Assembly: GCF_046292685.1 (NCBI RefSeq)
Contig: NZ_JBKBQM010000001.1
Location: forward strand, 1 to 64,000
Direction: 5' to 3'
Length of the DNA stretch: 64,000 nt
DNA from: Wagnerdoeblera sp046292685
GTDB lineage: Bacteria; Pseudomonadota; Alphaproteobacteria; Rhodobacterales; Rhodobacteraceae
Positions 52,007 to 60,194 of this stretch are shown piece by piece. The notes beneath the pieces are model-generated. The model did not search any database. It had not been told where the DNA came from and was given only the letters and a program-made list of their open reading frames with translations. A program made the translations under genes and the position numbers. How positions within the stretch are numbered: the first letter of the stretch is position 1; each line of letters begins with the position of its first letter.

Positions 52007-53179
52007 TCAGCCCGCAGCCAGCGGCAGGCGCTTTTCCACCACCCGCGCCAGGATCGAGGCGCCGACCGGCAGCACATCGGGGTCCAGCACGAAACCCGGG
52101 TTGTGCAGCGGCACGGTGCCGGCATGGCCCACGCGGCAATAGGCGCCCGGCACCACCTTCAGCATGTCGGCGAAATCCTCGGACCCGGTCGCGGGTTCCT
52201 CGGCGTCGCTGACGGCGTCATCGCCCACGATATCGCGCGCCGCGTCGAGGTAGGCGTCGGACAGCGCGGCATCGTTCACCAGCACGTCGAAGGCATTGCG
52301 CAGATCCACGGTGATTTCCACCCCGTGCGCCAGGGCATAGCCCGCGCAGATTTCCCGCATCCGCCGCGCGGCCATGTCGTAGACCGAGTCCTTGAAATAC
52401 CGGATCGTGCCGGCCAGCGTGGCGGTTTCGGGCACCACGTTGTAGGCCGACCCGGTGTGCAACTGCGTGACCGACAGCACCAGCGTATCCAGCGGGTGCA
52501 GGTTACGGCTGTGGATGGTCTGAAGCTCTCCCACCAGCGATGCGGCGGCAACCAGCGGGTCGCGCCCGTTGTGCGGTTGCGCGGCATGGGCGCCCCGCCC
52601 CTTGATGGTGATGTCGAAAAACGCGGCCCCCGCCATTGCCGCGCCCTTGCAGATGCCGAAGGTGCCGGGCTGGCCGTTCGGGGAATTGTGCATCCCGTAG
52701 ACCTCGTCGCACGGGAACCGCTCGAACAGGCCTTCGGCGATCATTCGGCGGGCGCCGCCCAGGCCTTCTTCGGCGGGCTGAAAGATCAGCACGGCGGTGC
52801 CGTCGAAGTCGCGGGTTTCGGCCAGGTGTTTGGCGGCGCCCAGCAGCATGGTGGTATGGGCATCGTGCCCGCAGGCGTGCATCTTGCCCGGCACGGTCGA
52901 GGCATGGGGCAGGCCCGTCGCCTCGGTGATCGGCAGCGCGTCCATGTCGGCGCGCAGGCCGATGCGCCGGTTGCCGCGCCCCTTGCCGCGGACCAGACCC
53001 ACCACGCCGGTGCCGCCGATGCCTTCGTGCACCTCGTCCACGCCCCAGGCGCGCAGTTGCGCGGCCACGATGGCGGCGGTGCGCGTTTCCTCGAACCCCA
53101 GTTCGGGGTGGGCGTGCAGATCCTTGTAGATCGCGGTCAGCTCCGGGGCGATGGCGGCAACGGACGGCAGGATGGGCAT
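52007..53179 (-). CDS. M20-family metallo-amidohydrolase (HipO/amino-acylase type)
   Basis: A 390-residue M20D peptidase-like hydrolase. Motifs: 'DLHAHPELGFEETRTAAIV', 'RADMDALPI', the metal-binding 'KMHACGHDAHTTMLLGAA' and 'IFQPAEEGLGGARRMI', 'GMHNSPNGQPGTF', 'GRGAHAAQPHNGRDPL', and 'PATGSEDFADML'. It removes acyl groups from N-acyl amino acids (hippurate, IAA-amino acid conjugates) or related amides in the cytoplasm; the exact substrate is unknown. The ATG at 53179 follows CGGAG. It is the last gene of a minus-strand run that begins with the LysE gene. Confidence 0.9.
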   Translation of the reverse strand: MPILPSVAAIAPELTAIYKDLHAHPELGFEETRTAAIVAAQLRAWGVDEVHEGIGGTGVVGLVRGKGRGNRRIGLRADMDALPITEATGLPHASTVPGKMHACGHDAHTTMLLGAAKHLAETRDFDGTAVLIFQPAEEGLGGARRMIAEGLFERFPCDEVYGMHNSPNGQPGTFGICKGAAMAGAAFFDITIKGRGAHAAQPHNGRDPLVAAASLVGELQTIHSRNLHPLDTLVLSVTQLHTGSAYNVVPETATLAGTIRYFKDSVYDMAARRMREICAGYALAHGVEITVDLRNAFDVLVNDAALSDAYLDAARDIVGDDAVSDAEEPATGSEDFADMLKVVPGAYCRVGHAGTVPLHNPGFVLDPDVLPVGASILARVVEKRLPLAAG

Positions 53180-53239
53180 GGCGGGCTCCGGTAATGGCGG
53201 GGGCATGCTGGCGCGCCCGGCCGGGATGTGCAAGCGCTG

Positions 53240-54457
53240 TCAGCCGTCGCTGCGGGCAAACAGCGCGGCCAGCGCGGCGGCGCTGGCGGTGATGTCGTGG
53301 CGGGCCAGAACGCGGGCGCGCCCGGCATCGCCCATCGCGGCCAGCCGGTCGGGCGGGGTGGCGGCCAGCGCCACCATGCCGTCGGCCAGCGCATCCGCAT
53401 CGCCGGCCGGCAGCAGCCAGCCGGTTTGACCCGGCACCACCAGTTCCGGCACCCCGGCGATGGCGGTGGCCAGCACCGGGCGACCGGCGGCCATCGCCTC
53501 CATCACCACCATCGGCAAGCCCTCGGCAAAGCTGGGCAGCACAAGCGCATGGGCCGCGGCCAGTTCGGCGCGCACCCCCGCCTCGTCCAGCCAGCCGGTC
53601 AGGTGGACCCGATCGGCCAGGGCATGGCGCGCGATCTCGGCCTCGATCGCGCCGCGCAGTTCGCCATCGCCCACCAGCGTCAGGTGCAGGTCGGGCGCGC
53701 GCGGGGCGGCCAGCGCCAGCGCCTGCACCAGCAGCAGCATGCCCTTCTGTTCCGAAAAGCGCCCGATGGCGACCAGGCGGCCGGTGCCGGGCGGCAAAGG
53801 GGCGGGCTTGGCAAAGCGCAAAGGCTCGATCCCGCAGGGCACGACGTGCAGGCGCGGCCAGTCGGCCGCATCGGTCCAGCGCATCAGCTGGCTGCGGCCG
53901 AAGCTGGAAATTGCCACGGTGAATGCGGCCTGCCGGGCCTTGAGCCCCAGCGCCAGGGCGCGGGGGGCGTCGAACTCCTCAGGGCCATGCACGGTGAAGC
54001 TGTAGGGAATGCCGGACAGCACCCCGGCCAGCATGGCGACGGTGGCCGAGTTGGTGCCGAAATGCGCGTGGATGTGGTCGGCGCCGCCGATCCGGCCCGC
54101 AACCACGGCGGCCTCGGCCAGATAGATCAGGTGCCGCAAGGGCCCGCCGGTGCCCGGCACGCCGCCGCGCCCCGCGCGCCCACAGGCCCAGGCCAGCCGC
54201 AACGCCCGGGCCATACGCAGGGGGTGGCGCAAACCGGCCCGCAGCAAAGCGGCGCCCAGCGCCACGGGCCCCTGATCCAGCACGCGAAAGGTGCGCGCGG
54301 CCTCGGCCCTGTCGTCCGGGTCCACCAGCGGGGCGGCATCGGCGCGCATGGCCAGCCGTTGCACCTCGTGCCCTGCGGCCTCCAGCGCGCGGATCTCGCG
54401 GCGGATGAAGCTGTGCGAGGGGCGCGGATAGGTGTTGACGATATAGGCCAGCTTCAT
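53240..54457 (-). CDS. Glycosyltransferase family 4
   Basis: A 405-residue GT-B enzyme: 'YIVNTYPRPSHSFIRREI' at the start, 'HIHAHFGTNSATVAMLA', 'FTVHGPEEFDAP', 'VVPCGIEPLRF', 'RLVAIGRFSEQKGMLLLVQAL', 'LVGDGELRGAIEAE' and the donor-site 'PSFAEGLPMVVMEAMAAGRPVLATAIAGVPELV' with E-x7-E. The N-terminus resembles exopolysaccharide transferases of the ExoL/colanic-acid type. It lies outside the main polysaccharide region, 24 bases downstream of the LysE gene and 60 bases upstream of the amidohydrolase. Confidence 0.88.
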   Translation of the reverse strand: MKLAYIVNTYPRPSHSFIRREIRALEAAGHEVQRLAMRADAAPLVDPDDRAEAARTFRVLDQGPVALGAALLRAGLRHPLRMARALRLAWACGRAGRGGVPGTGGPLRHLIYLAEAAVVAGRIGGADHIHAHFGTNSATVAMLAGVLSGIPYSFTVHGPEEFDAPRALALGLKARQAAFTVAISSFGRSQLMRWTDAADWPRLHVVPCGIEPLRFAKPAPLPPGTGRLVAIGRFSEQKGMLLLVQALALAAPRAPDLHLTLVGDGELRGAIEAEIARHALADRVHLTGWLDEAGVRAELAAAHALVLPSFAEGLPMVVMEAMAAGRPVLATAIAGVPELVVPGQTGWLLPAGDADALADGMVALAATPPDRLAAMGDAGRARVLARHDITASAAALAALFARSDG

Positions 54458-54481
54458 GGCGCCTCCGGGCAGGATGCGCCC

Positions 54482-55075
54482 TTATAGCCCGAGCACGGGG
54501 TAAAGCGACAGCACCAGTGCCGCCGCCATGCCGCGGTTGAACCAGCGCAGCGGCACCGGGTTGGCCAGCCAGCGGCGCAAGGCAACGCCCAGCACCGCCC
54601 AGGCCGACACGCAAGGCAGGTTCACCGCCCCGAACACCGCCGCCACCAGCAGCACCGTCGCCACATCCTGCCCGGGCGCATAGACGGCAACCGAGGTCAG
54701 CGCCATCGCCCAGGCCTTGGGGTTGACCCACTGGAAGCCCGCCGCCTGAAGAAAGCTCAGCGGCCTGCCGGCGGCGCCGCCTTCGGCCGACGGGGCGGCA
54801 TCGGCGATCTTCCAGGCCAGCCACAGCATGTAGACGACCGACACGCCTTGCAACGCCACCCGCGCCGGTGGCCAGGCGGTGAACAGGCCCACCAGCCCCA
54901 ACCCCACCAGCACGATCATCACCGTAAAGCCCATGCCAATGCCCAGCATGTGCGGCAAGGTCCGGCGGAACCCGAAGTTCACCCCCGACGCCAGCAGCAT
55001 CATGTTGTTCGGCCCCGGCGAGGCCGAGGTGGCAAAGGCATAGACGGCAAGGGCGATCAGCGACTCGGCGTTCAT
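54482..55075 (-). CDS. LysE/RhtB-family amino acid exporter
   Basis: A 197-residue protein with six hydrophobic segments. Family blocks are 'FATSASPGPNNMMLLASGVNFGFRRTLPHMLGIGMG', 'YMLWLAWKIAD', 'GFQWVNPKAWAMAL' and 'RRWLANPVPLRWFNRGMAAALV' at the end. LysE-type proteins export amino acids or homoserine lactones from the cytoplasm; the substrate is unknown. Start ATG at 55075 (MNAESLIALAVYAF). It is divergent from the glycerophosphodiesterase with about 76 bases between starts. Confidence 0.92.
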   Translation of the reverse strand: MNAESLIALAVYAFATSASPGPNNMMLLASGVNFGFRRTLPHMLGIGMGFTVMIVLVGLGLVGLFTAWPPARVALQGVSVVYMLWLAWKIADAAPSAEGGAAGRPLSFLQAAGFQWVNPKAWAMALTSVAVYAPGQDVATVLLVAAVFGAVNLPCVSAWAVLGVALRRWLANPVPLRWFNRGMAAALVLSLYPVLGL

Positions 55076-55151
55076 CGCGCTCTTGGTGCCTTGCGTGGGC
55101 GGCAAAGGCCAGCCCCCTCGACACAAGGCGGACAATCGGCAAGATGGGGGC

Positions 55152-55916
55152 ATGGCCCGCACCCTGCACCCGTTCCTGAACCACCCAAGCCCCACCGCCT
55201 TTGCCCATCGCGGCGGCAGCCTGGAGGCCGAGGAAAACACCATGCCGGCCTTCGAACACGCGGTGCGGCTCGGATACAGCCATGTCGAAATCGACGTGCA
55301 CCTGACCGCCGATGGTGCCGTGGCGATCCACCACGACGCAACCTTGCAACGCATGTTCGGGGTCGATCGCGCGGTGGCCGATATGACGGTCGCTGACCTT
55401 GCGGGTATCCGCACGCAAGGCGGGGCGACCGTTCCCTTGCTGGCCGACCTGTTGCACAGCTTTCCACGTCTGTGCGTGAACATCGAGGCCAAGTCGGATG
55501 CCGTGGTCGGCCCGCTGGCCGAAGTGATACGGCGGGCGGATGCGCTGGACAGGGTCTGCATCGGGTCGTTCGCGCCGGCCCGCACGGCGGCGGCGCGGGC
55601 CGCGCTGGGTCCGGGGTTGTGCTGGTCGCCGGCGCATGCCGGGGTGGCGCGGCTTTGGGCCTGCGGTTGGGGGCTGCCGCTGCCTTGCGACTTTCCGGTG
55701 GTGCAGGTTCCGGTGGCCTGGCGCGGCATCCCCGTGGTCACCGCGCGCGTGGTCCGCGCGGCCCATGCCCGCGGCATCCTCGTGCAGGTCTGGACGGTGG
55801 ACGACGAAGCCGAAATGACCCGCCTGCTGGACATGGGGGTGGATGCCCTGATGACCGACCGCCCGACGTTGCTGAAAGCCGTGCTGCAACGGCGCGGTCA
55901 GTGGCCCGGGGGCTGA
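55152..55916 (+). CDS. Glycerophosphodiester phosphodiesterase
   Basis: A 254-residue GDPD TIM barrel: 'FAHRGGSLEAEENTMPAFEHAV' with catalytic His, 'VEIDVHLTADGAVAIHHD' with metal-binding Glu/Asp and second His, 'VNIEAKSDA', and 'VQVWTVDDEAEMTRLLDMGVDALMTDRP' at the end. It hydrolyses glycerophosphodiesters from phospholipid turnover to glycerol-3-phosphate and an alcohol. No signal peptide is seen, so it is cytoplasmic. The ATG at 55152 follows GGGGG; an upstream in-frame start at 55083 would overlap the divergent promoter region. Confidence 0.92.
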   Translation: MARTLHPFLNHPSPTAFAHRGGSLEAEENTMPAFEHAVRLGYSHVEIDVHLTADGAVAIHHDATLQRMFGVDRAVADMTVADLAGIRTQGGATVPLLADLLHSFPRLCVNIEAKSDAVVGPLAEVIRRADALDRVCIGSFAPARTAAARAALGPGLCWSPAHAGVARLWACGWGLPLPCDFPVVQVPVAWRGIPVVTARVVRAAHARGILVQVWTVDDEAEMTRLLDMGVDALMTDRPTLLKAVLQRRGQWPGG

Positions 55917-55924
55917 AGGCTGCG

Positions 55925-56275
55925 TTATTGCCGCGGCAACAGGCCGGCAGGTTGCTCGACCTCGATTTCATAGTCCAGCGCGGCGCGGTCCAGCGCCGGC
56001 GTGGCGCGCTTGAAGGTGCAGATCAGTTCGCCGTCCTGCACCTCGACCGCCTGGATCAGGCAGGTCAGCATCATGCGCGCGCCTTCGTGAATCTCCACGA
56101 ACCCGCGCAGGTGCGAAATCCGGTCGGCATCCACGGCAAAGCCGTCGTCCCACAGGCGCCGGATGGGAAACACCGCATCGCCCAGGTGCAAGGCCAGCCG
56201 CCGGCTGCGGGCGGACGACCGCTTGCGGGCCCGTTCCAGCCCTTCGCGCACTTCGGCAGGCAGATGTTCCAGCAT
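55925..56275 (-). CDS. Conserved hypothetical protein, possibly PilZ-like
   Basis: A 116-residue protein: a basic N-terminal helix ('REGLERARKRSSARSRRLALHLGD'), then a beta-rich domain ('VFPIRRLWDDGFAVDADRISHLRGFVEIHEGARMM' and 'CLIQAVEVQDGELICTFKRATPALD'). The strand pattern and the 'GFAVDAD' and 'LRGFVEIHEG' elements remind me of a PilZ-type barrel or similar small sensory domain, but the RxxxR and DxSxxG motifs of c-di-GMP binders are not clearly present. It is convergent with the phosphodiesterase 8 bases away and divergent from the glutathionyl-hydroquinone reductase gene. Confidence 0.6.
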   Translation of the reverse strand: MLEHLPAEVREGLERARKRSSARSRRLALHLGDAVFPIRRLWDDGFAVDADRISHLRGFVEIHEGARMMLTCLIQAVEVQDGELICTFKRATPALDRAALDYEIEVEQPAGLLPRQ

Positions 56276-56426
56276 GGAGGTTCCCCGTGATCCTGCCCTT
56301 CGACGTTGGGGCAGGCTTGCCGTTTTTCAAGTCAAATCCATGACATGCCAGAGACTTTTCGTGAAACTGCCCTTGCGGACACGCCGATTGTGCGGATTCG
56401 CAGGGTGGTCTGCGCCTCAGGCCCGG

Positions 56427-56453
56427 CTAGGCGCGCCGCGGACAAGCGCCTAG
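56427..56453. promoter_or_regulatory. Perfect 8-base inverted repeat upstream of the GST gene
   Basis: CTAGGCGC (56427-56434) and GCGCCTAG (56446-56453) are exact inverted copies with an 11-base spacer, ending 31 bases before the ATG at 56485. The size and position suit a dimeric repressor site. No regulator gene is adjacent. Confidence 0.5.
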
Positions 56454-56484
56454 GTAACCTGCAACAGCAAAGGGGATCGGCGCG

Positions 56485-57471
56485 ATGGGACAGTTGGTGA
56501 ACGGGGTCTGGGACCCGGCCTGGTACGATACCGCCGCCACCGGCGGGCGATTCGAACGCACGGTAACCCGGTTTCGCAACTGGATCACCCCTGACGGCGG
56601 GCCGGGCCCGGACGGCGCCCGCGGGTTCAAGGCCGAAGCGGGGCGCTATCACCTTTATGTCTCCTACGCCTGCCCCTGGGCGCATCGCACGCTGATCTTC
56701 CGCACGCTCAAGGGGCTGCAAGGGCTGATCGACGTGTCGGTCGTGCACCCCGACATGCTGGCCGATGGCTGGACCTTTGCCACCGATTTCCCCGGCACCA
56801 CCGGCGACAGGCTGCACGGCGCAGCCTTTCTGCGCGACGTTTATACCCGCGCCGTGCCCGACGTATCCGGCCGTGTCACCGTGCCCGTGCTGTGGGACAA
56901 GGCCACGGACACCATCGTGTCGAACGAAAGCGCCGAAATCATCCGCATGTTCAATTCGGCCTTCGACCATCTGACCGGCAACACCGCCGACTTCTGGCCC
57001 GAGTCGCTGCGCCCCGAAATCGACGCGGTGAACGACCGGGTCTATCACGGTTTCAACAACGGGGTGTATCGCGCCGGCTTTGCCACCAGCCAGGCCGCCT
57101 ATGACGAGGCGGTGGCCGAAGTCTTTGCCACGCTGGACTGGCTGGAAGATCGTCTGGGCCGCGAACCTTTCCTGGTGGGCGGCGTCGTGACCGAGGCGGA
57201 CTGGCGTCTGTTCACCACGCTGGTGCGCTTCGATACGGTCTATCACGGCCATTTCAAGTGCAACCGGGCCCGGCTGGTGGATTACCCGAACCTCTGGGCC
57301 TATACCCGGGCGCTCTGGCAGGTGCCGGGGGTGGCCGAAACCGTGCGGCAGGACCATATCGTGCAGCACTATCACTACAGCCACGATACGATCAATCCGT
57401 ACCGGATCGTTCCCATCGGGCCGCACCCCGATTTCAGTGCACCGCATTCGCGCCCGGTGCCGCGCTTCTGA
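56485..57471 (+). CDS. S-glutathionyl-(chloro)hydroquinone reductase (YqjG/ECM4 family)
   Basis: A 328-residue Xi-class glutathione transferase. The active site is 'LYVSYACPWAHRTLIFRTLKGL' with catalytic Cys in CPWAHR. 'SNESAEIIRMFNSAF', 'GVYRAGFATSQAAYDEAV' and 'YHGHFKCNRARLVDYPNL' are family marks. It reduces glutathionyl-hydroquinones, recycling quinone adducts, in the cytoplasm. AAGGGG (56471-56476) precedes the ATG. The end overlaps the convergent receiver-like gene by 38 bases. Confidence 0.93.
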   Translation: MGQLVNGVWDPAWYDTAATGGRFERTVTRFRNWITPDGGPGPDGARGFKAEAGRYHLYVSYACPWAHRTLIFRTLKGLQGLIDVSVVHPDMLADGWTFATDFPGTTGDRLHGAAFLRDVYTRAVPDVSGRVTVPVLWDKATDTIVSNESAEIIRMFNSAFDHLTGNTADFWPESLRPEIDAVNDRVYHGFNNGVYRAGFATSQAAYDEAVAEVFATLDWLEDRLGREPFLVGGVVTEADWRLFTTLVRFDTVYHGHFKCNRARLVDYPNLWAYTRALWQVPGVAETVRQDHIVQHYHYSHDTINPYRIVPIGPHPDFSAPHSRPVPRF

Positions 57472-57838
57472 CCGGGACAGGGCGGTTGCCGTGGTTGTCC
57501 ACCCGCGCCGCCAGATCGGCGGGCTTGGCAGACGTGCCCGGGATCGTGCAGGCATTGCTGCACAACTGAAAGATCGAACCGTCGTGGAACATGCCGGTTG
57601 CGGTCACGACGATGATCTTTGCTTCGGGCTGGCGATAGCCGGCGTAAACCGGCACCGACGGCACCTTGCCATCGGCCAGATCGAGGCTGAGCACGATGAC
57701 CCGGAACGCTTCGGCATCCATCAAGGCGATGGCCGTGCGGTTTGTCGATGCCAGGCGCACGGTCCAGCCCTGCCCGCCCGGCGCGGCAGCCCAGCTTCGG
57801 GCCCTGTCGGGATCGGCTTCGACGATCAGCACCTGCAC
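57434..57838 (-). CDS. Response-regulator-receiver-like protein with altered phospho-site
   Basis: A single-domain CheY-like protein of about 134 residues: 'VLIVEADPDRARSWAAAP' (acidic pair), 'RTAIALMDAEAFRVIVLSLDLADG', 'PEAKIIVVTATGMFHDGSIFQLCSNACTI' and 'ADLAARVDNHG'. In related proteins as I remember them the segment reads 'VLDLVLEDG'; here 'VLSLDLADG' puts Ser where the phospho-accepting Asp would be. The T in 'VVTAT' is kept but the usual lysine is not evident. The GTG at 57838 follows GAGGG; the frame is open further upstream without a better start. It could be a phosphorylation-independent signalling protein. Confidence 0.65.
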   Translation of the reverse strand: MQVLIVEADPDRARSWAAAPGGQGWTVRLASTNRTAIALMDAEAFRVIVLSLDLADGKVPSVPVYAGYRQPEAKIIVVTATGMFHDGSIFQLCSNACTIPGTSAKPADLAARVDNHGNRPVPVRSAAPGANAVH

Positions 57839-58056
57839 CTTGCACCCTCGACCACACACCGGACAACACCTGCCCGCGCCGATGCGGGCGCCGCTGCCGG
57901 CCGAAAGCCGAAGGGTTTTTTGCACCCCGCTGCGATTTTCCGGTTGGATTTCAGCAAGATACAACCCATGCGCGACCAGCGCGGCCTTATCTCTCGCTCT
58001 GGACCTTGCCGCCCGGGTCGTCGATAAGCGGGCTTCGGAACACCGGAGCCGGAACC

Positions 58057-58971
58057 ATGTCTGCCACCTTGCTGATTCCCGCCCTGCTGCTTGATGCGGC
58101 CTTTGGCGAACCGCGCTGGCTCTGGTCGCGCTGGCCGCATCCGGCGGTGCTGATGGGGCGGGCCGTGGCGGCGCTGGATTCGGCGTGGAACCACGGCCCG
58201 TCCCGGCGCCTGCGCGGGGTGGCCGCGGTGGCGGTTCTGGTGGCGGGCGCAGGTGCCCTGGGGCTGGGGCTCTCGTCGCTGCCCGGCGGGCCGGTGTGGG
58301 AAATCCTGCTGGCGGCGGTGCTGCTGGCGCAGCGCTCGCTGGCCGACCATGTGCAGGCAGTTGCCGATGCGCTGCGCCTGTCGCTGGCCGACGGGCGGCT
58401 GATGGTGGCGCGCATCGTCGGGCGCGATACGGCCGCGATGGACGAAGCCGCCGTCGCCCGCGCCGCCATCGAAAGCGCGGCCGAGAACCTGTCGGATGGC
58501 GTGGTCGCCCCGGCCTTCTGGTTTCTGGTGGCGGGTCTGCCGGGCATCCTGATCTACAAGGCCATCAACACCGCCGACAGCATGATCGGCCACCGCACAC
58601 CACGGCACGAACAGTTCGGCTGGGCCGCGGCGCGGCTGGACGATGTGTTGAACCTGATCCCCGCGCGGCTGTCCGCGTTGCTGATCGCCGCTGCCGCCTG
58701 GCGGCCCGATGCCGCCGCCATCGTGCTGCGCGATGCGCCGCGGCACCGCTCGCCCAACGCCGGCTGGCCCGAGGCGGCGATGGCCGTGGCGCTGGGGGTG
58801 GCCGTGTCGGGCCCGCGCAGCTATGGCGGGGTGATGACCGACCAGCCCTTTGTGCACCCCGAAGGTCGCCGCGATGCCGGGCCGGCCGACATCGACGCCG
58901 CCGTGCGGCTGCTGTGGCGCGTCTGGGCGCTGATGCTGGCGCTGGTGGCGGTTGCCGCGGTTCTGGCCTGA
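58057..58971 (+). CDS. cobD: Adenosylcobinamide-phosphate synthase CobD/CbiB
   Basis: A 304-residue polytopic membrane protein: 'LLLDAAFGEPRWLWSRWPHPAVLMGR' start, 'HVQAVADALR', 'IVGRDTAAMDEAAVARAAIESAAENLSDGVVAPAFWFLVAG', 'YKAINTADSMIGHRTPRHEQFGWAAARLDDVLNLIPARL' and 'GPRSYGGVMTDQP'. It joins aminopropanol phosphate to cobyric acid in cobalamin synthesis. No other cob genes are next to it. I looked for a B12 riboswitch in the 218-base upstream region and did not find the B12 box. GGAG precedes the ATG at 58057. Confidence 0.93.
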   Translation: MSATLLIPALLLDAAFGEPRWLWSRWPHPAVLMGRAVAALDSAWNHGPSRRLRGVAAVAVLVAGAGALGLGLSSLPGGPVWEILLAAVLLAQRSLADHVQAVADALRLSLADGRLMVARIVGRDTAAMDEAAVARAAIESAAENLSDGVVAPAFWFLVAGLPGILIYKAINTADSMIGHRTPRHEQFGWAAARLDDVLNLIPARLSALLIAAAAWRPDAAAIVLRDAPRHRSPNAGWPEAAMAVALGVAVSGPRSYGGVMTDQPFVHPEGRRDAGPADIDAAVRLLWRVWALMLALVAVAAVLA

Positions 58972-59030
58972 CTTGGCCCTTTTCCTGACGGGCAGGGCCG
59001 TTAAGCTGGCCGAAGTTCAGGAGTAGTCAG

Positions 59031-60194
59031 ATGCGCCTTGCCTTGCCTGTGGCCCTTTGCCTTGCCGCGCCTGCCCTGGCCGATGTGCCCTGCGGTGGCC
59101 CCTTTCCCGCCTGGCTGGACGGGATCAGGGCCGAGGCCGTGGCGCAGGGTCACGCGCCGGACCAGGTGGCCCGGTTCTTTCGCACCGCCACCATCGACCC
59201 CAAGGTGCTGGCGGCAGACCGGGCCCAAGGCGTGTTCCGCAAGACCTTCACCGAATTCGCAGGCAGCCTCATCAGCAAGAACCGCCGCGAGACGGCCGCC
59301 GCCAAGAGCCGCGCGCACAAGGCGCTGTTCGACCGGGCCGAGGCGGAATACGGCGTCTCGCGCGGGGTTCTGCTGGCTTTCTGGGGGTTCGAAACCGATT
59401 TCGGCGGGTATCAGGGCAATTTCAACACGCTGAACGCGCTGCTCACGCTGGCGCACGATTGCCGCCGCCCCGGCCTGTTCCGCCCGCAGGTGCTGGCCAC
59501 GCTGACGCTGTGGGAACGGGGCGAATTCGACCCCGCCACCACCACCGGCGCCTGGGCGGGGGAAATCGGCATGGTGCAAATGCTGCCGGCCGATATCGCA
59601 GCCCGCGGGGTCGATGGCGACGGCGACGGCAAGGTGCTGCTGAAAACCTCGGTCCCTGATGCCATCCTGTCGGGCGCGCGGATGCTGCGCGATCTGGGGT
59701 GGCGCGCGGGGCAGCCCTGGTTGCAGGAGGTGGTGCTGCCTGAAACGCTCGACTGGTCGCTGACCGGGGTGGACAAGGCCCTGCCGGGCGCCGAGTGGGC
59801 GGCACTGGGGGTCAGGGCGCGCAACGGGCAGCTCGCGGATCTTCCGGGTTCCATCCTGTTGCCGCAAGGGCGCAAGGGGCCGGCCTTCATCGCCTGGCCG
59901 AATTTCCATGTGCTGTTCGAATGGAACAAGAGCTTCGTCTACGTCACGACCGCCGCCTATTTTGCCACGCTGATCGAAGGTGCGCCGCCGTTCGACCCCG
60001 GCCGCCCCGAACCGGGGCTGGACCCCGAGCAGATAAAGGCCTTGCAAGCCAAACTCAGGGCGCGGGGGCATGACGTGGGCAAGGTGGATGGCATCCTGGG
60101 CGCGCTGACGCGGGTTGCCGTGCAAAAGGAACAGGCCCGCCTTGGCCTGCCCGCAGATGCCTGGCCCACGGCGGCGCTGCTGGGGCGGCTGTGA
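59031..60194 (+). CDS. Lytic murein transglycosylase, MltB-type with peptidoglycan-binding domain
   Basis: A 387-residue periplasmic enzyme. A signal peptide covers residues 1-17 ('LALPVALCLAAPALA'). The SLT_2 domain holds catalytic Glu121 in 'LLAFWGFETDFGGYQGNFN' and 'GEIGMVQMLPADIAARGVDGDGDG'. A PG_binding_1 domain occupies ~325-385 ('IKALQAKLRARGHDVGKVDGILGALTRVAV'). It cleaves the MurNAc-GlcNAc bond to give 1,6-anhydro-muropeptides, upstream of the recycling route that uses AmgK/MurU. No lipobox is seen. The ribosome site is AGGAG. Confidence 0.92.
   Translation: MRLALPVALCLAAPALADVPCGGPFPAWLDGIRAEAVAQGHAPDQVARFFRTATIDPKVLAADRAQGVFRKTFTEFAGSLISKNRRETAAAKSRAHKALFDRAEAEYGVSRGVLLAFWGFETDFGGYQGNFNTLNALLTLAHDCRRPGLFRPQVLATLTLWERGEFDPATTTGAWAGEIGMVQMLPADIAARGVDGDGDGKVLLKTSVPDAILSGARMLRDLGWRAGQPWLQEVVLPETLDWSLTGVDKALPGAEWAALGVRARNGQLADLPGSILLPQGRKGPAFIAWPNFHVLFEWNKSFVYVTTAAYFATLIEGAPPFDPGRPEPGLDPEQIKALQAKLRARGHDVGKVDGILGALTRVAVQKEQARLGLPADAWPTAALLGRL

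Noticed and set aside
57885..57930. An intrinsic terminator at the GGCCGAAAGCCGAAGGGTTTTTT stretch
   Set aside because: The short stem is separated from the T-run by several bases, and no plus-strand gene ends upstream of it; the nearest, the GST gene, ends about 400 bases earlier.
57839..58056. A cobalamin riboswitch upstream of cobD
   Set aside because: The 218-base region was read for the B12 box and supporting stems; no such conserved core is present. Only small G/C hairpins and a T-run (following AAGGG) are seen.
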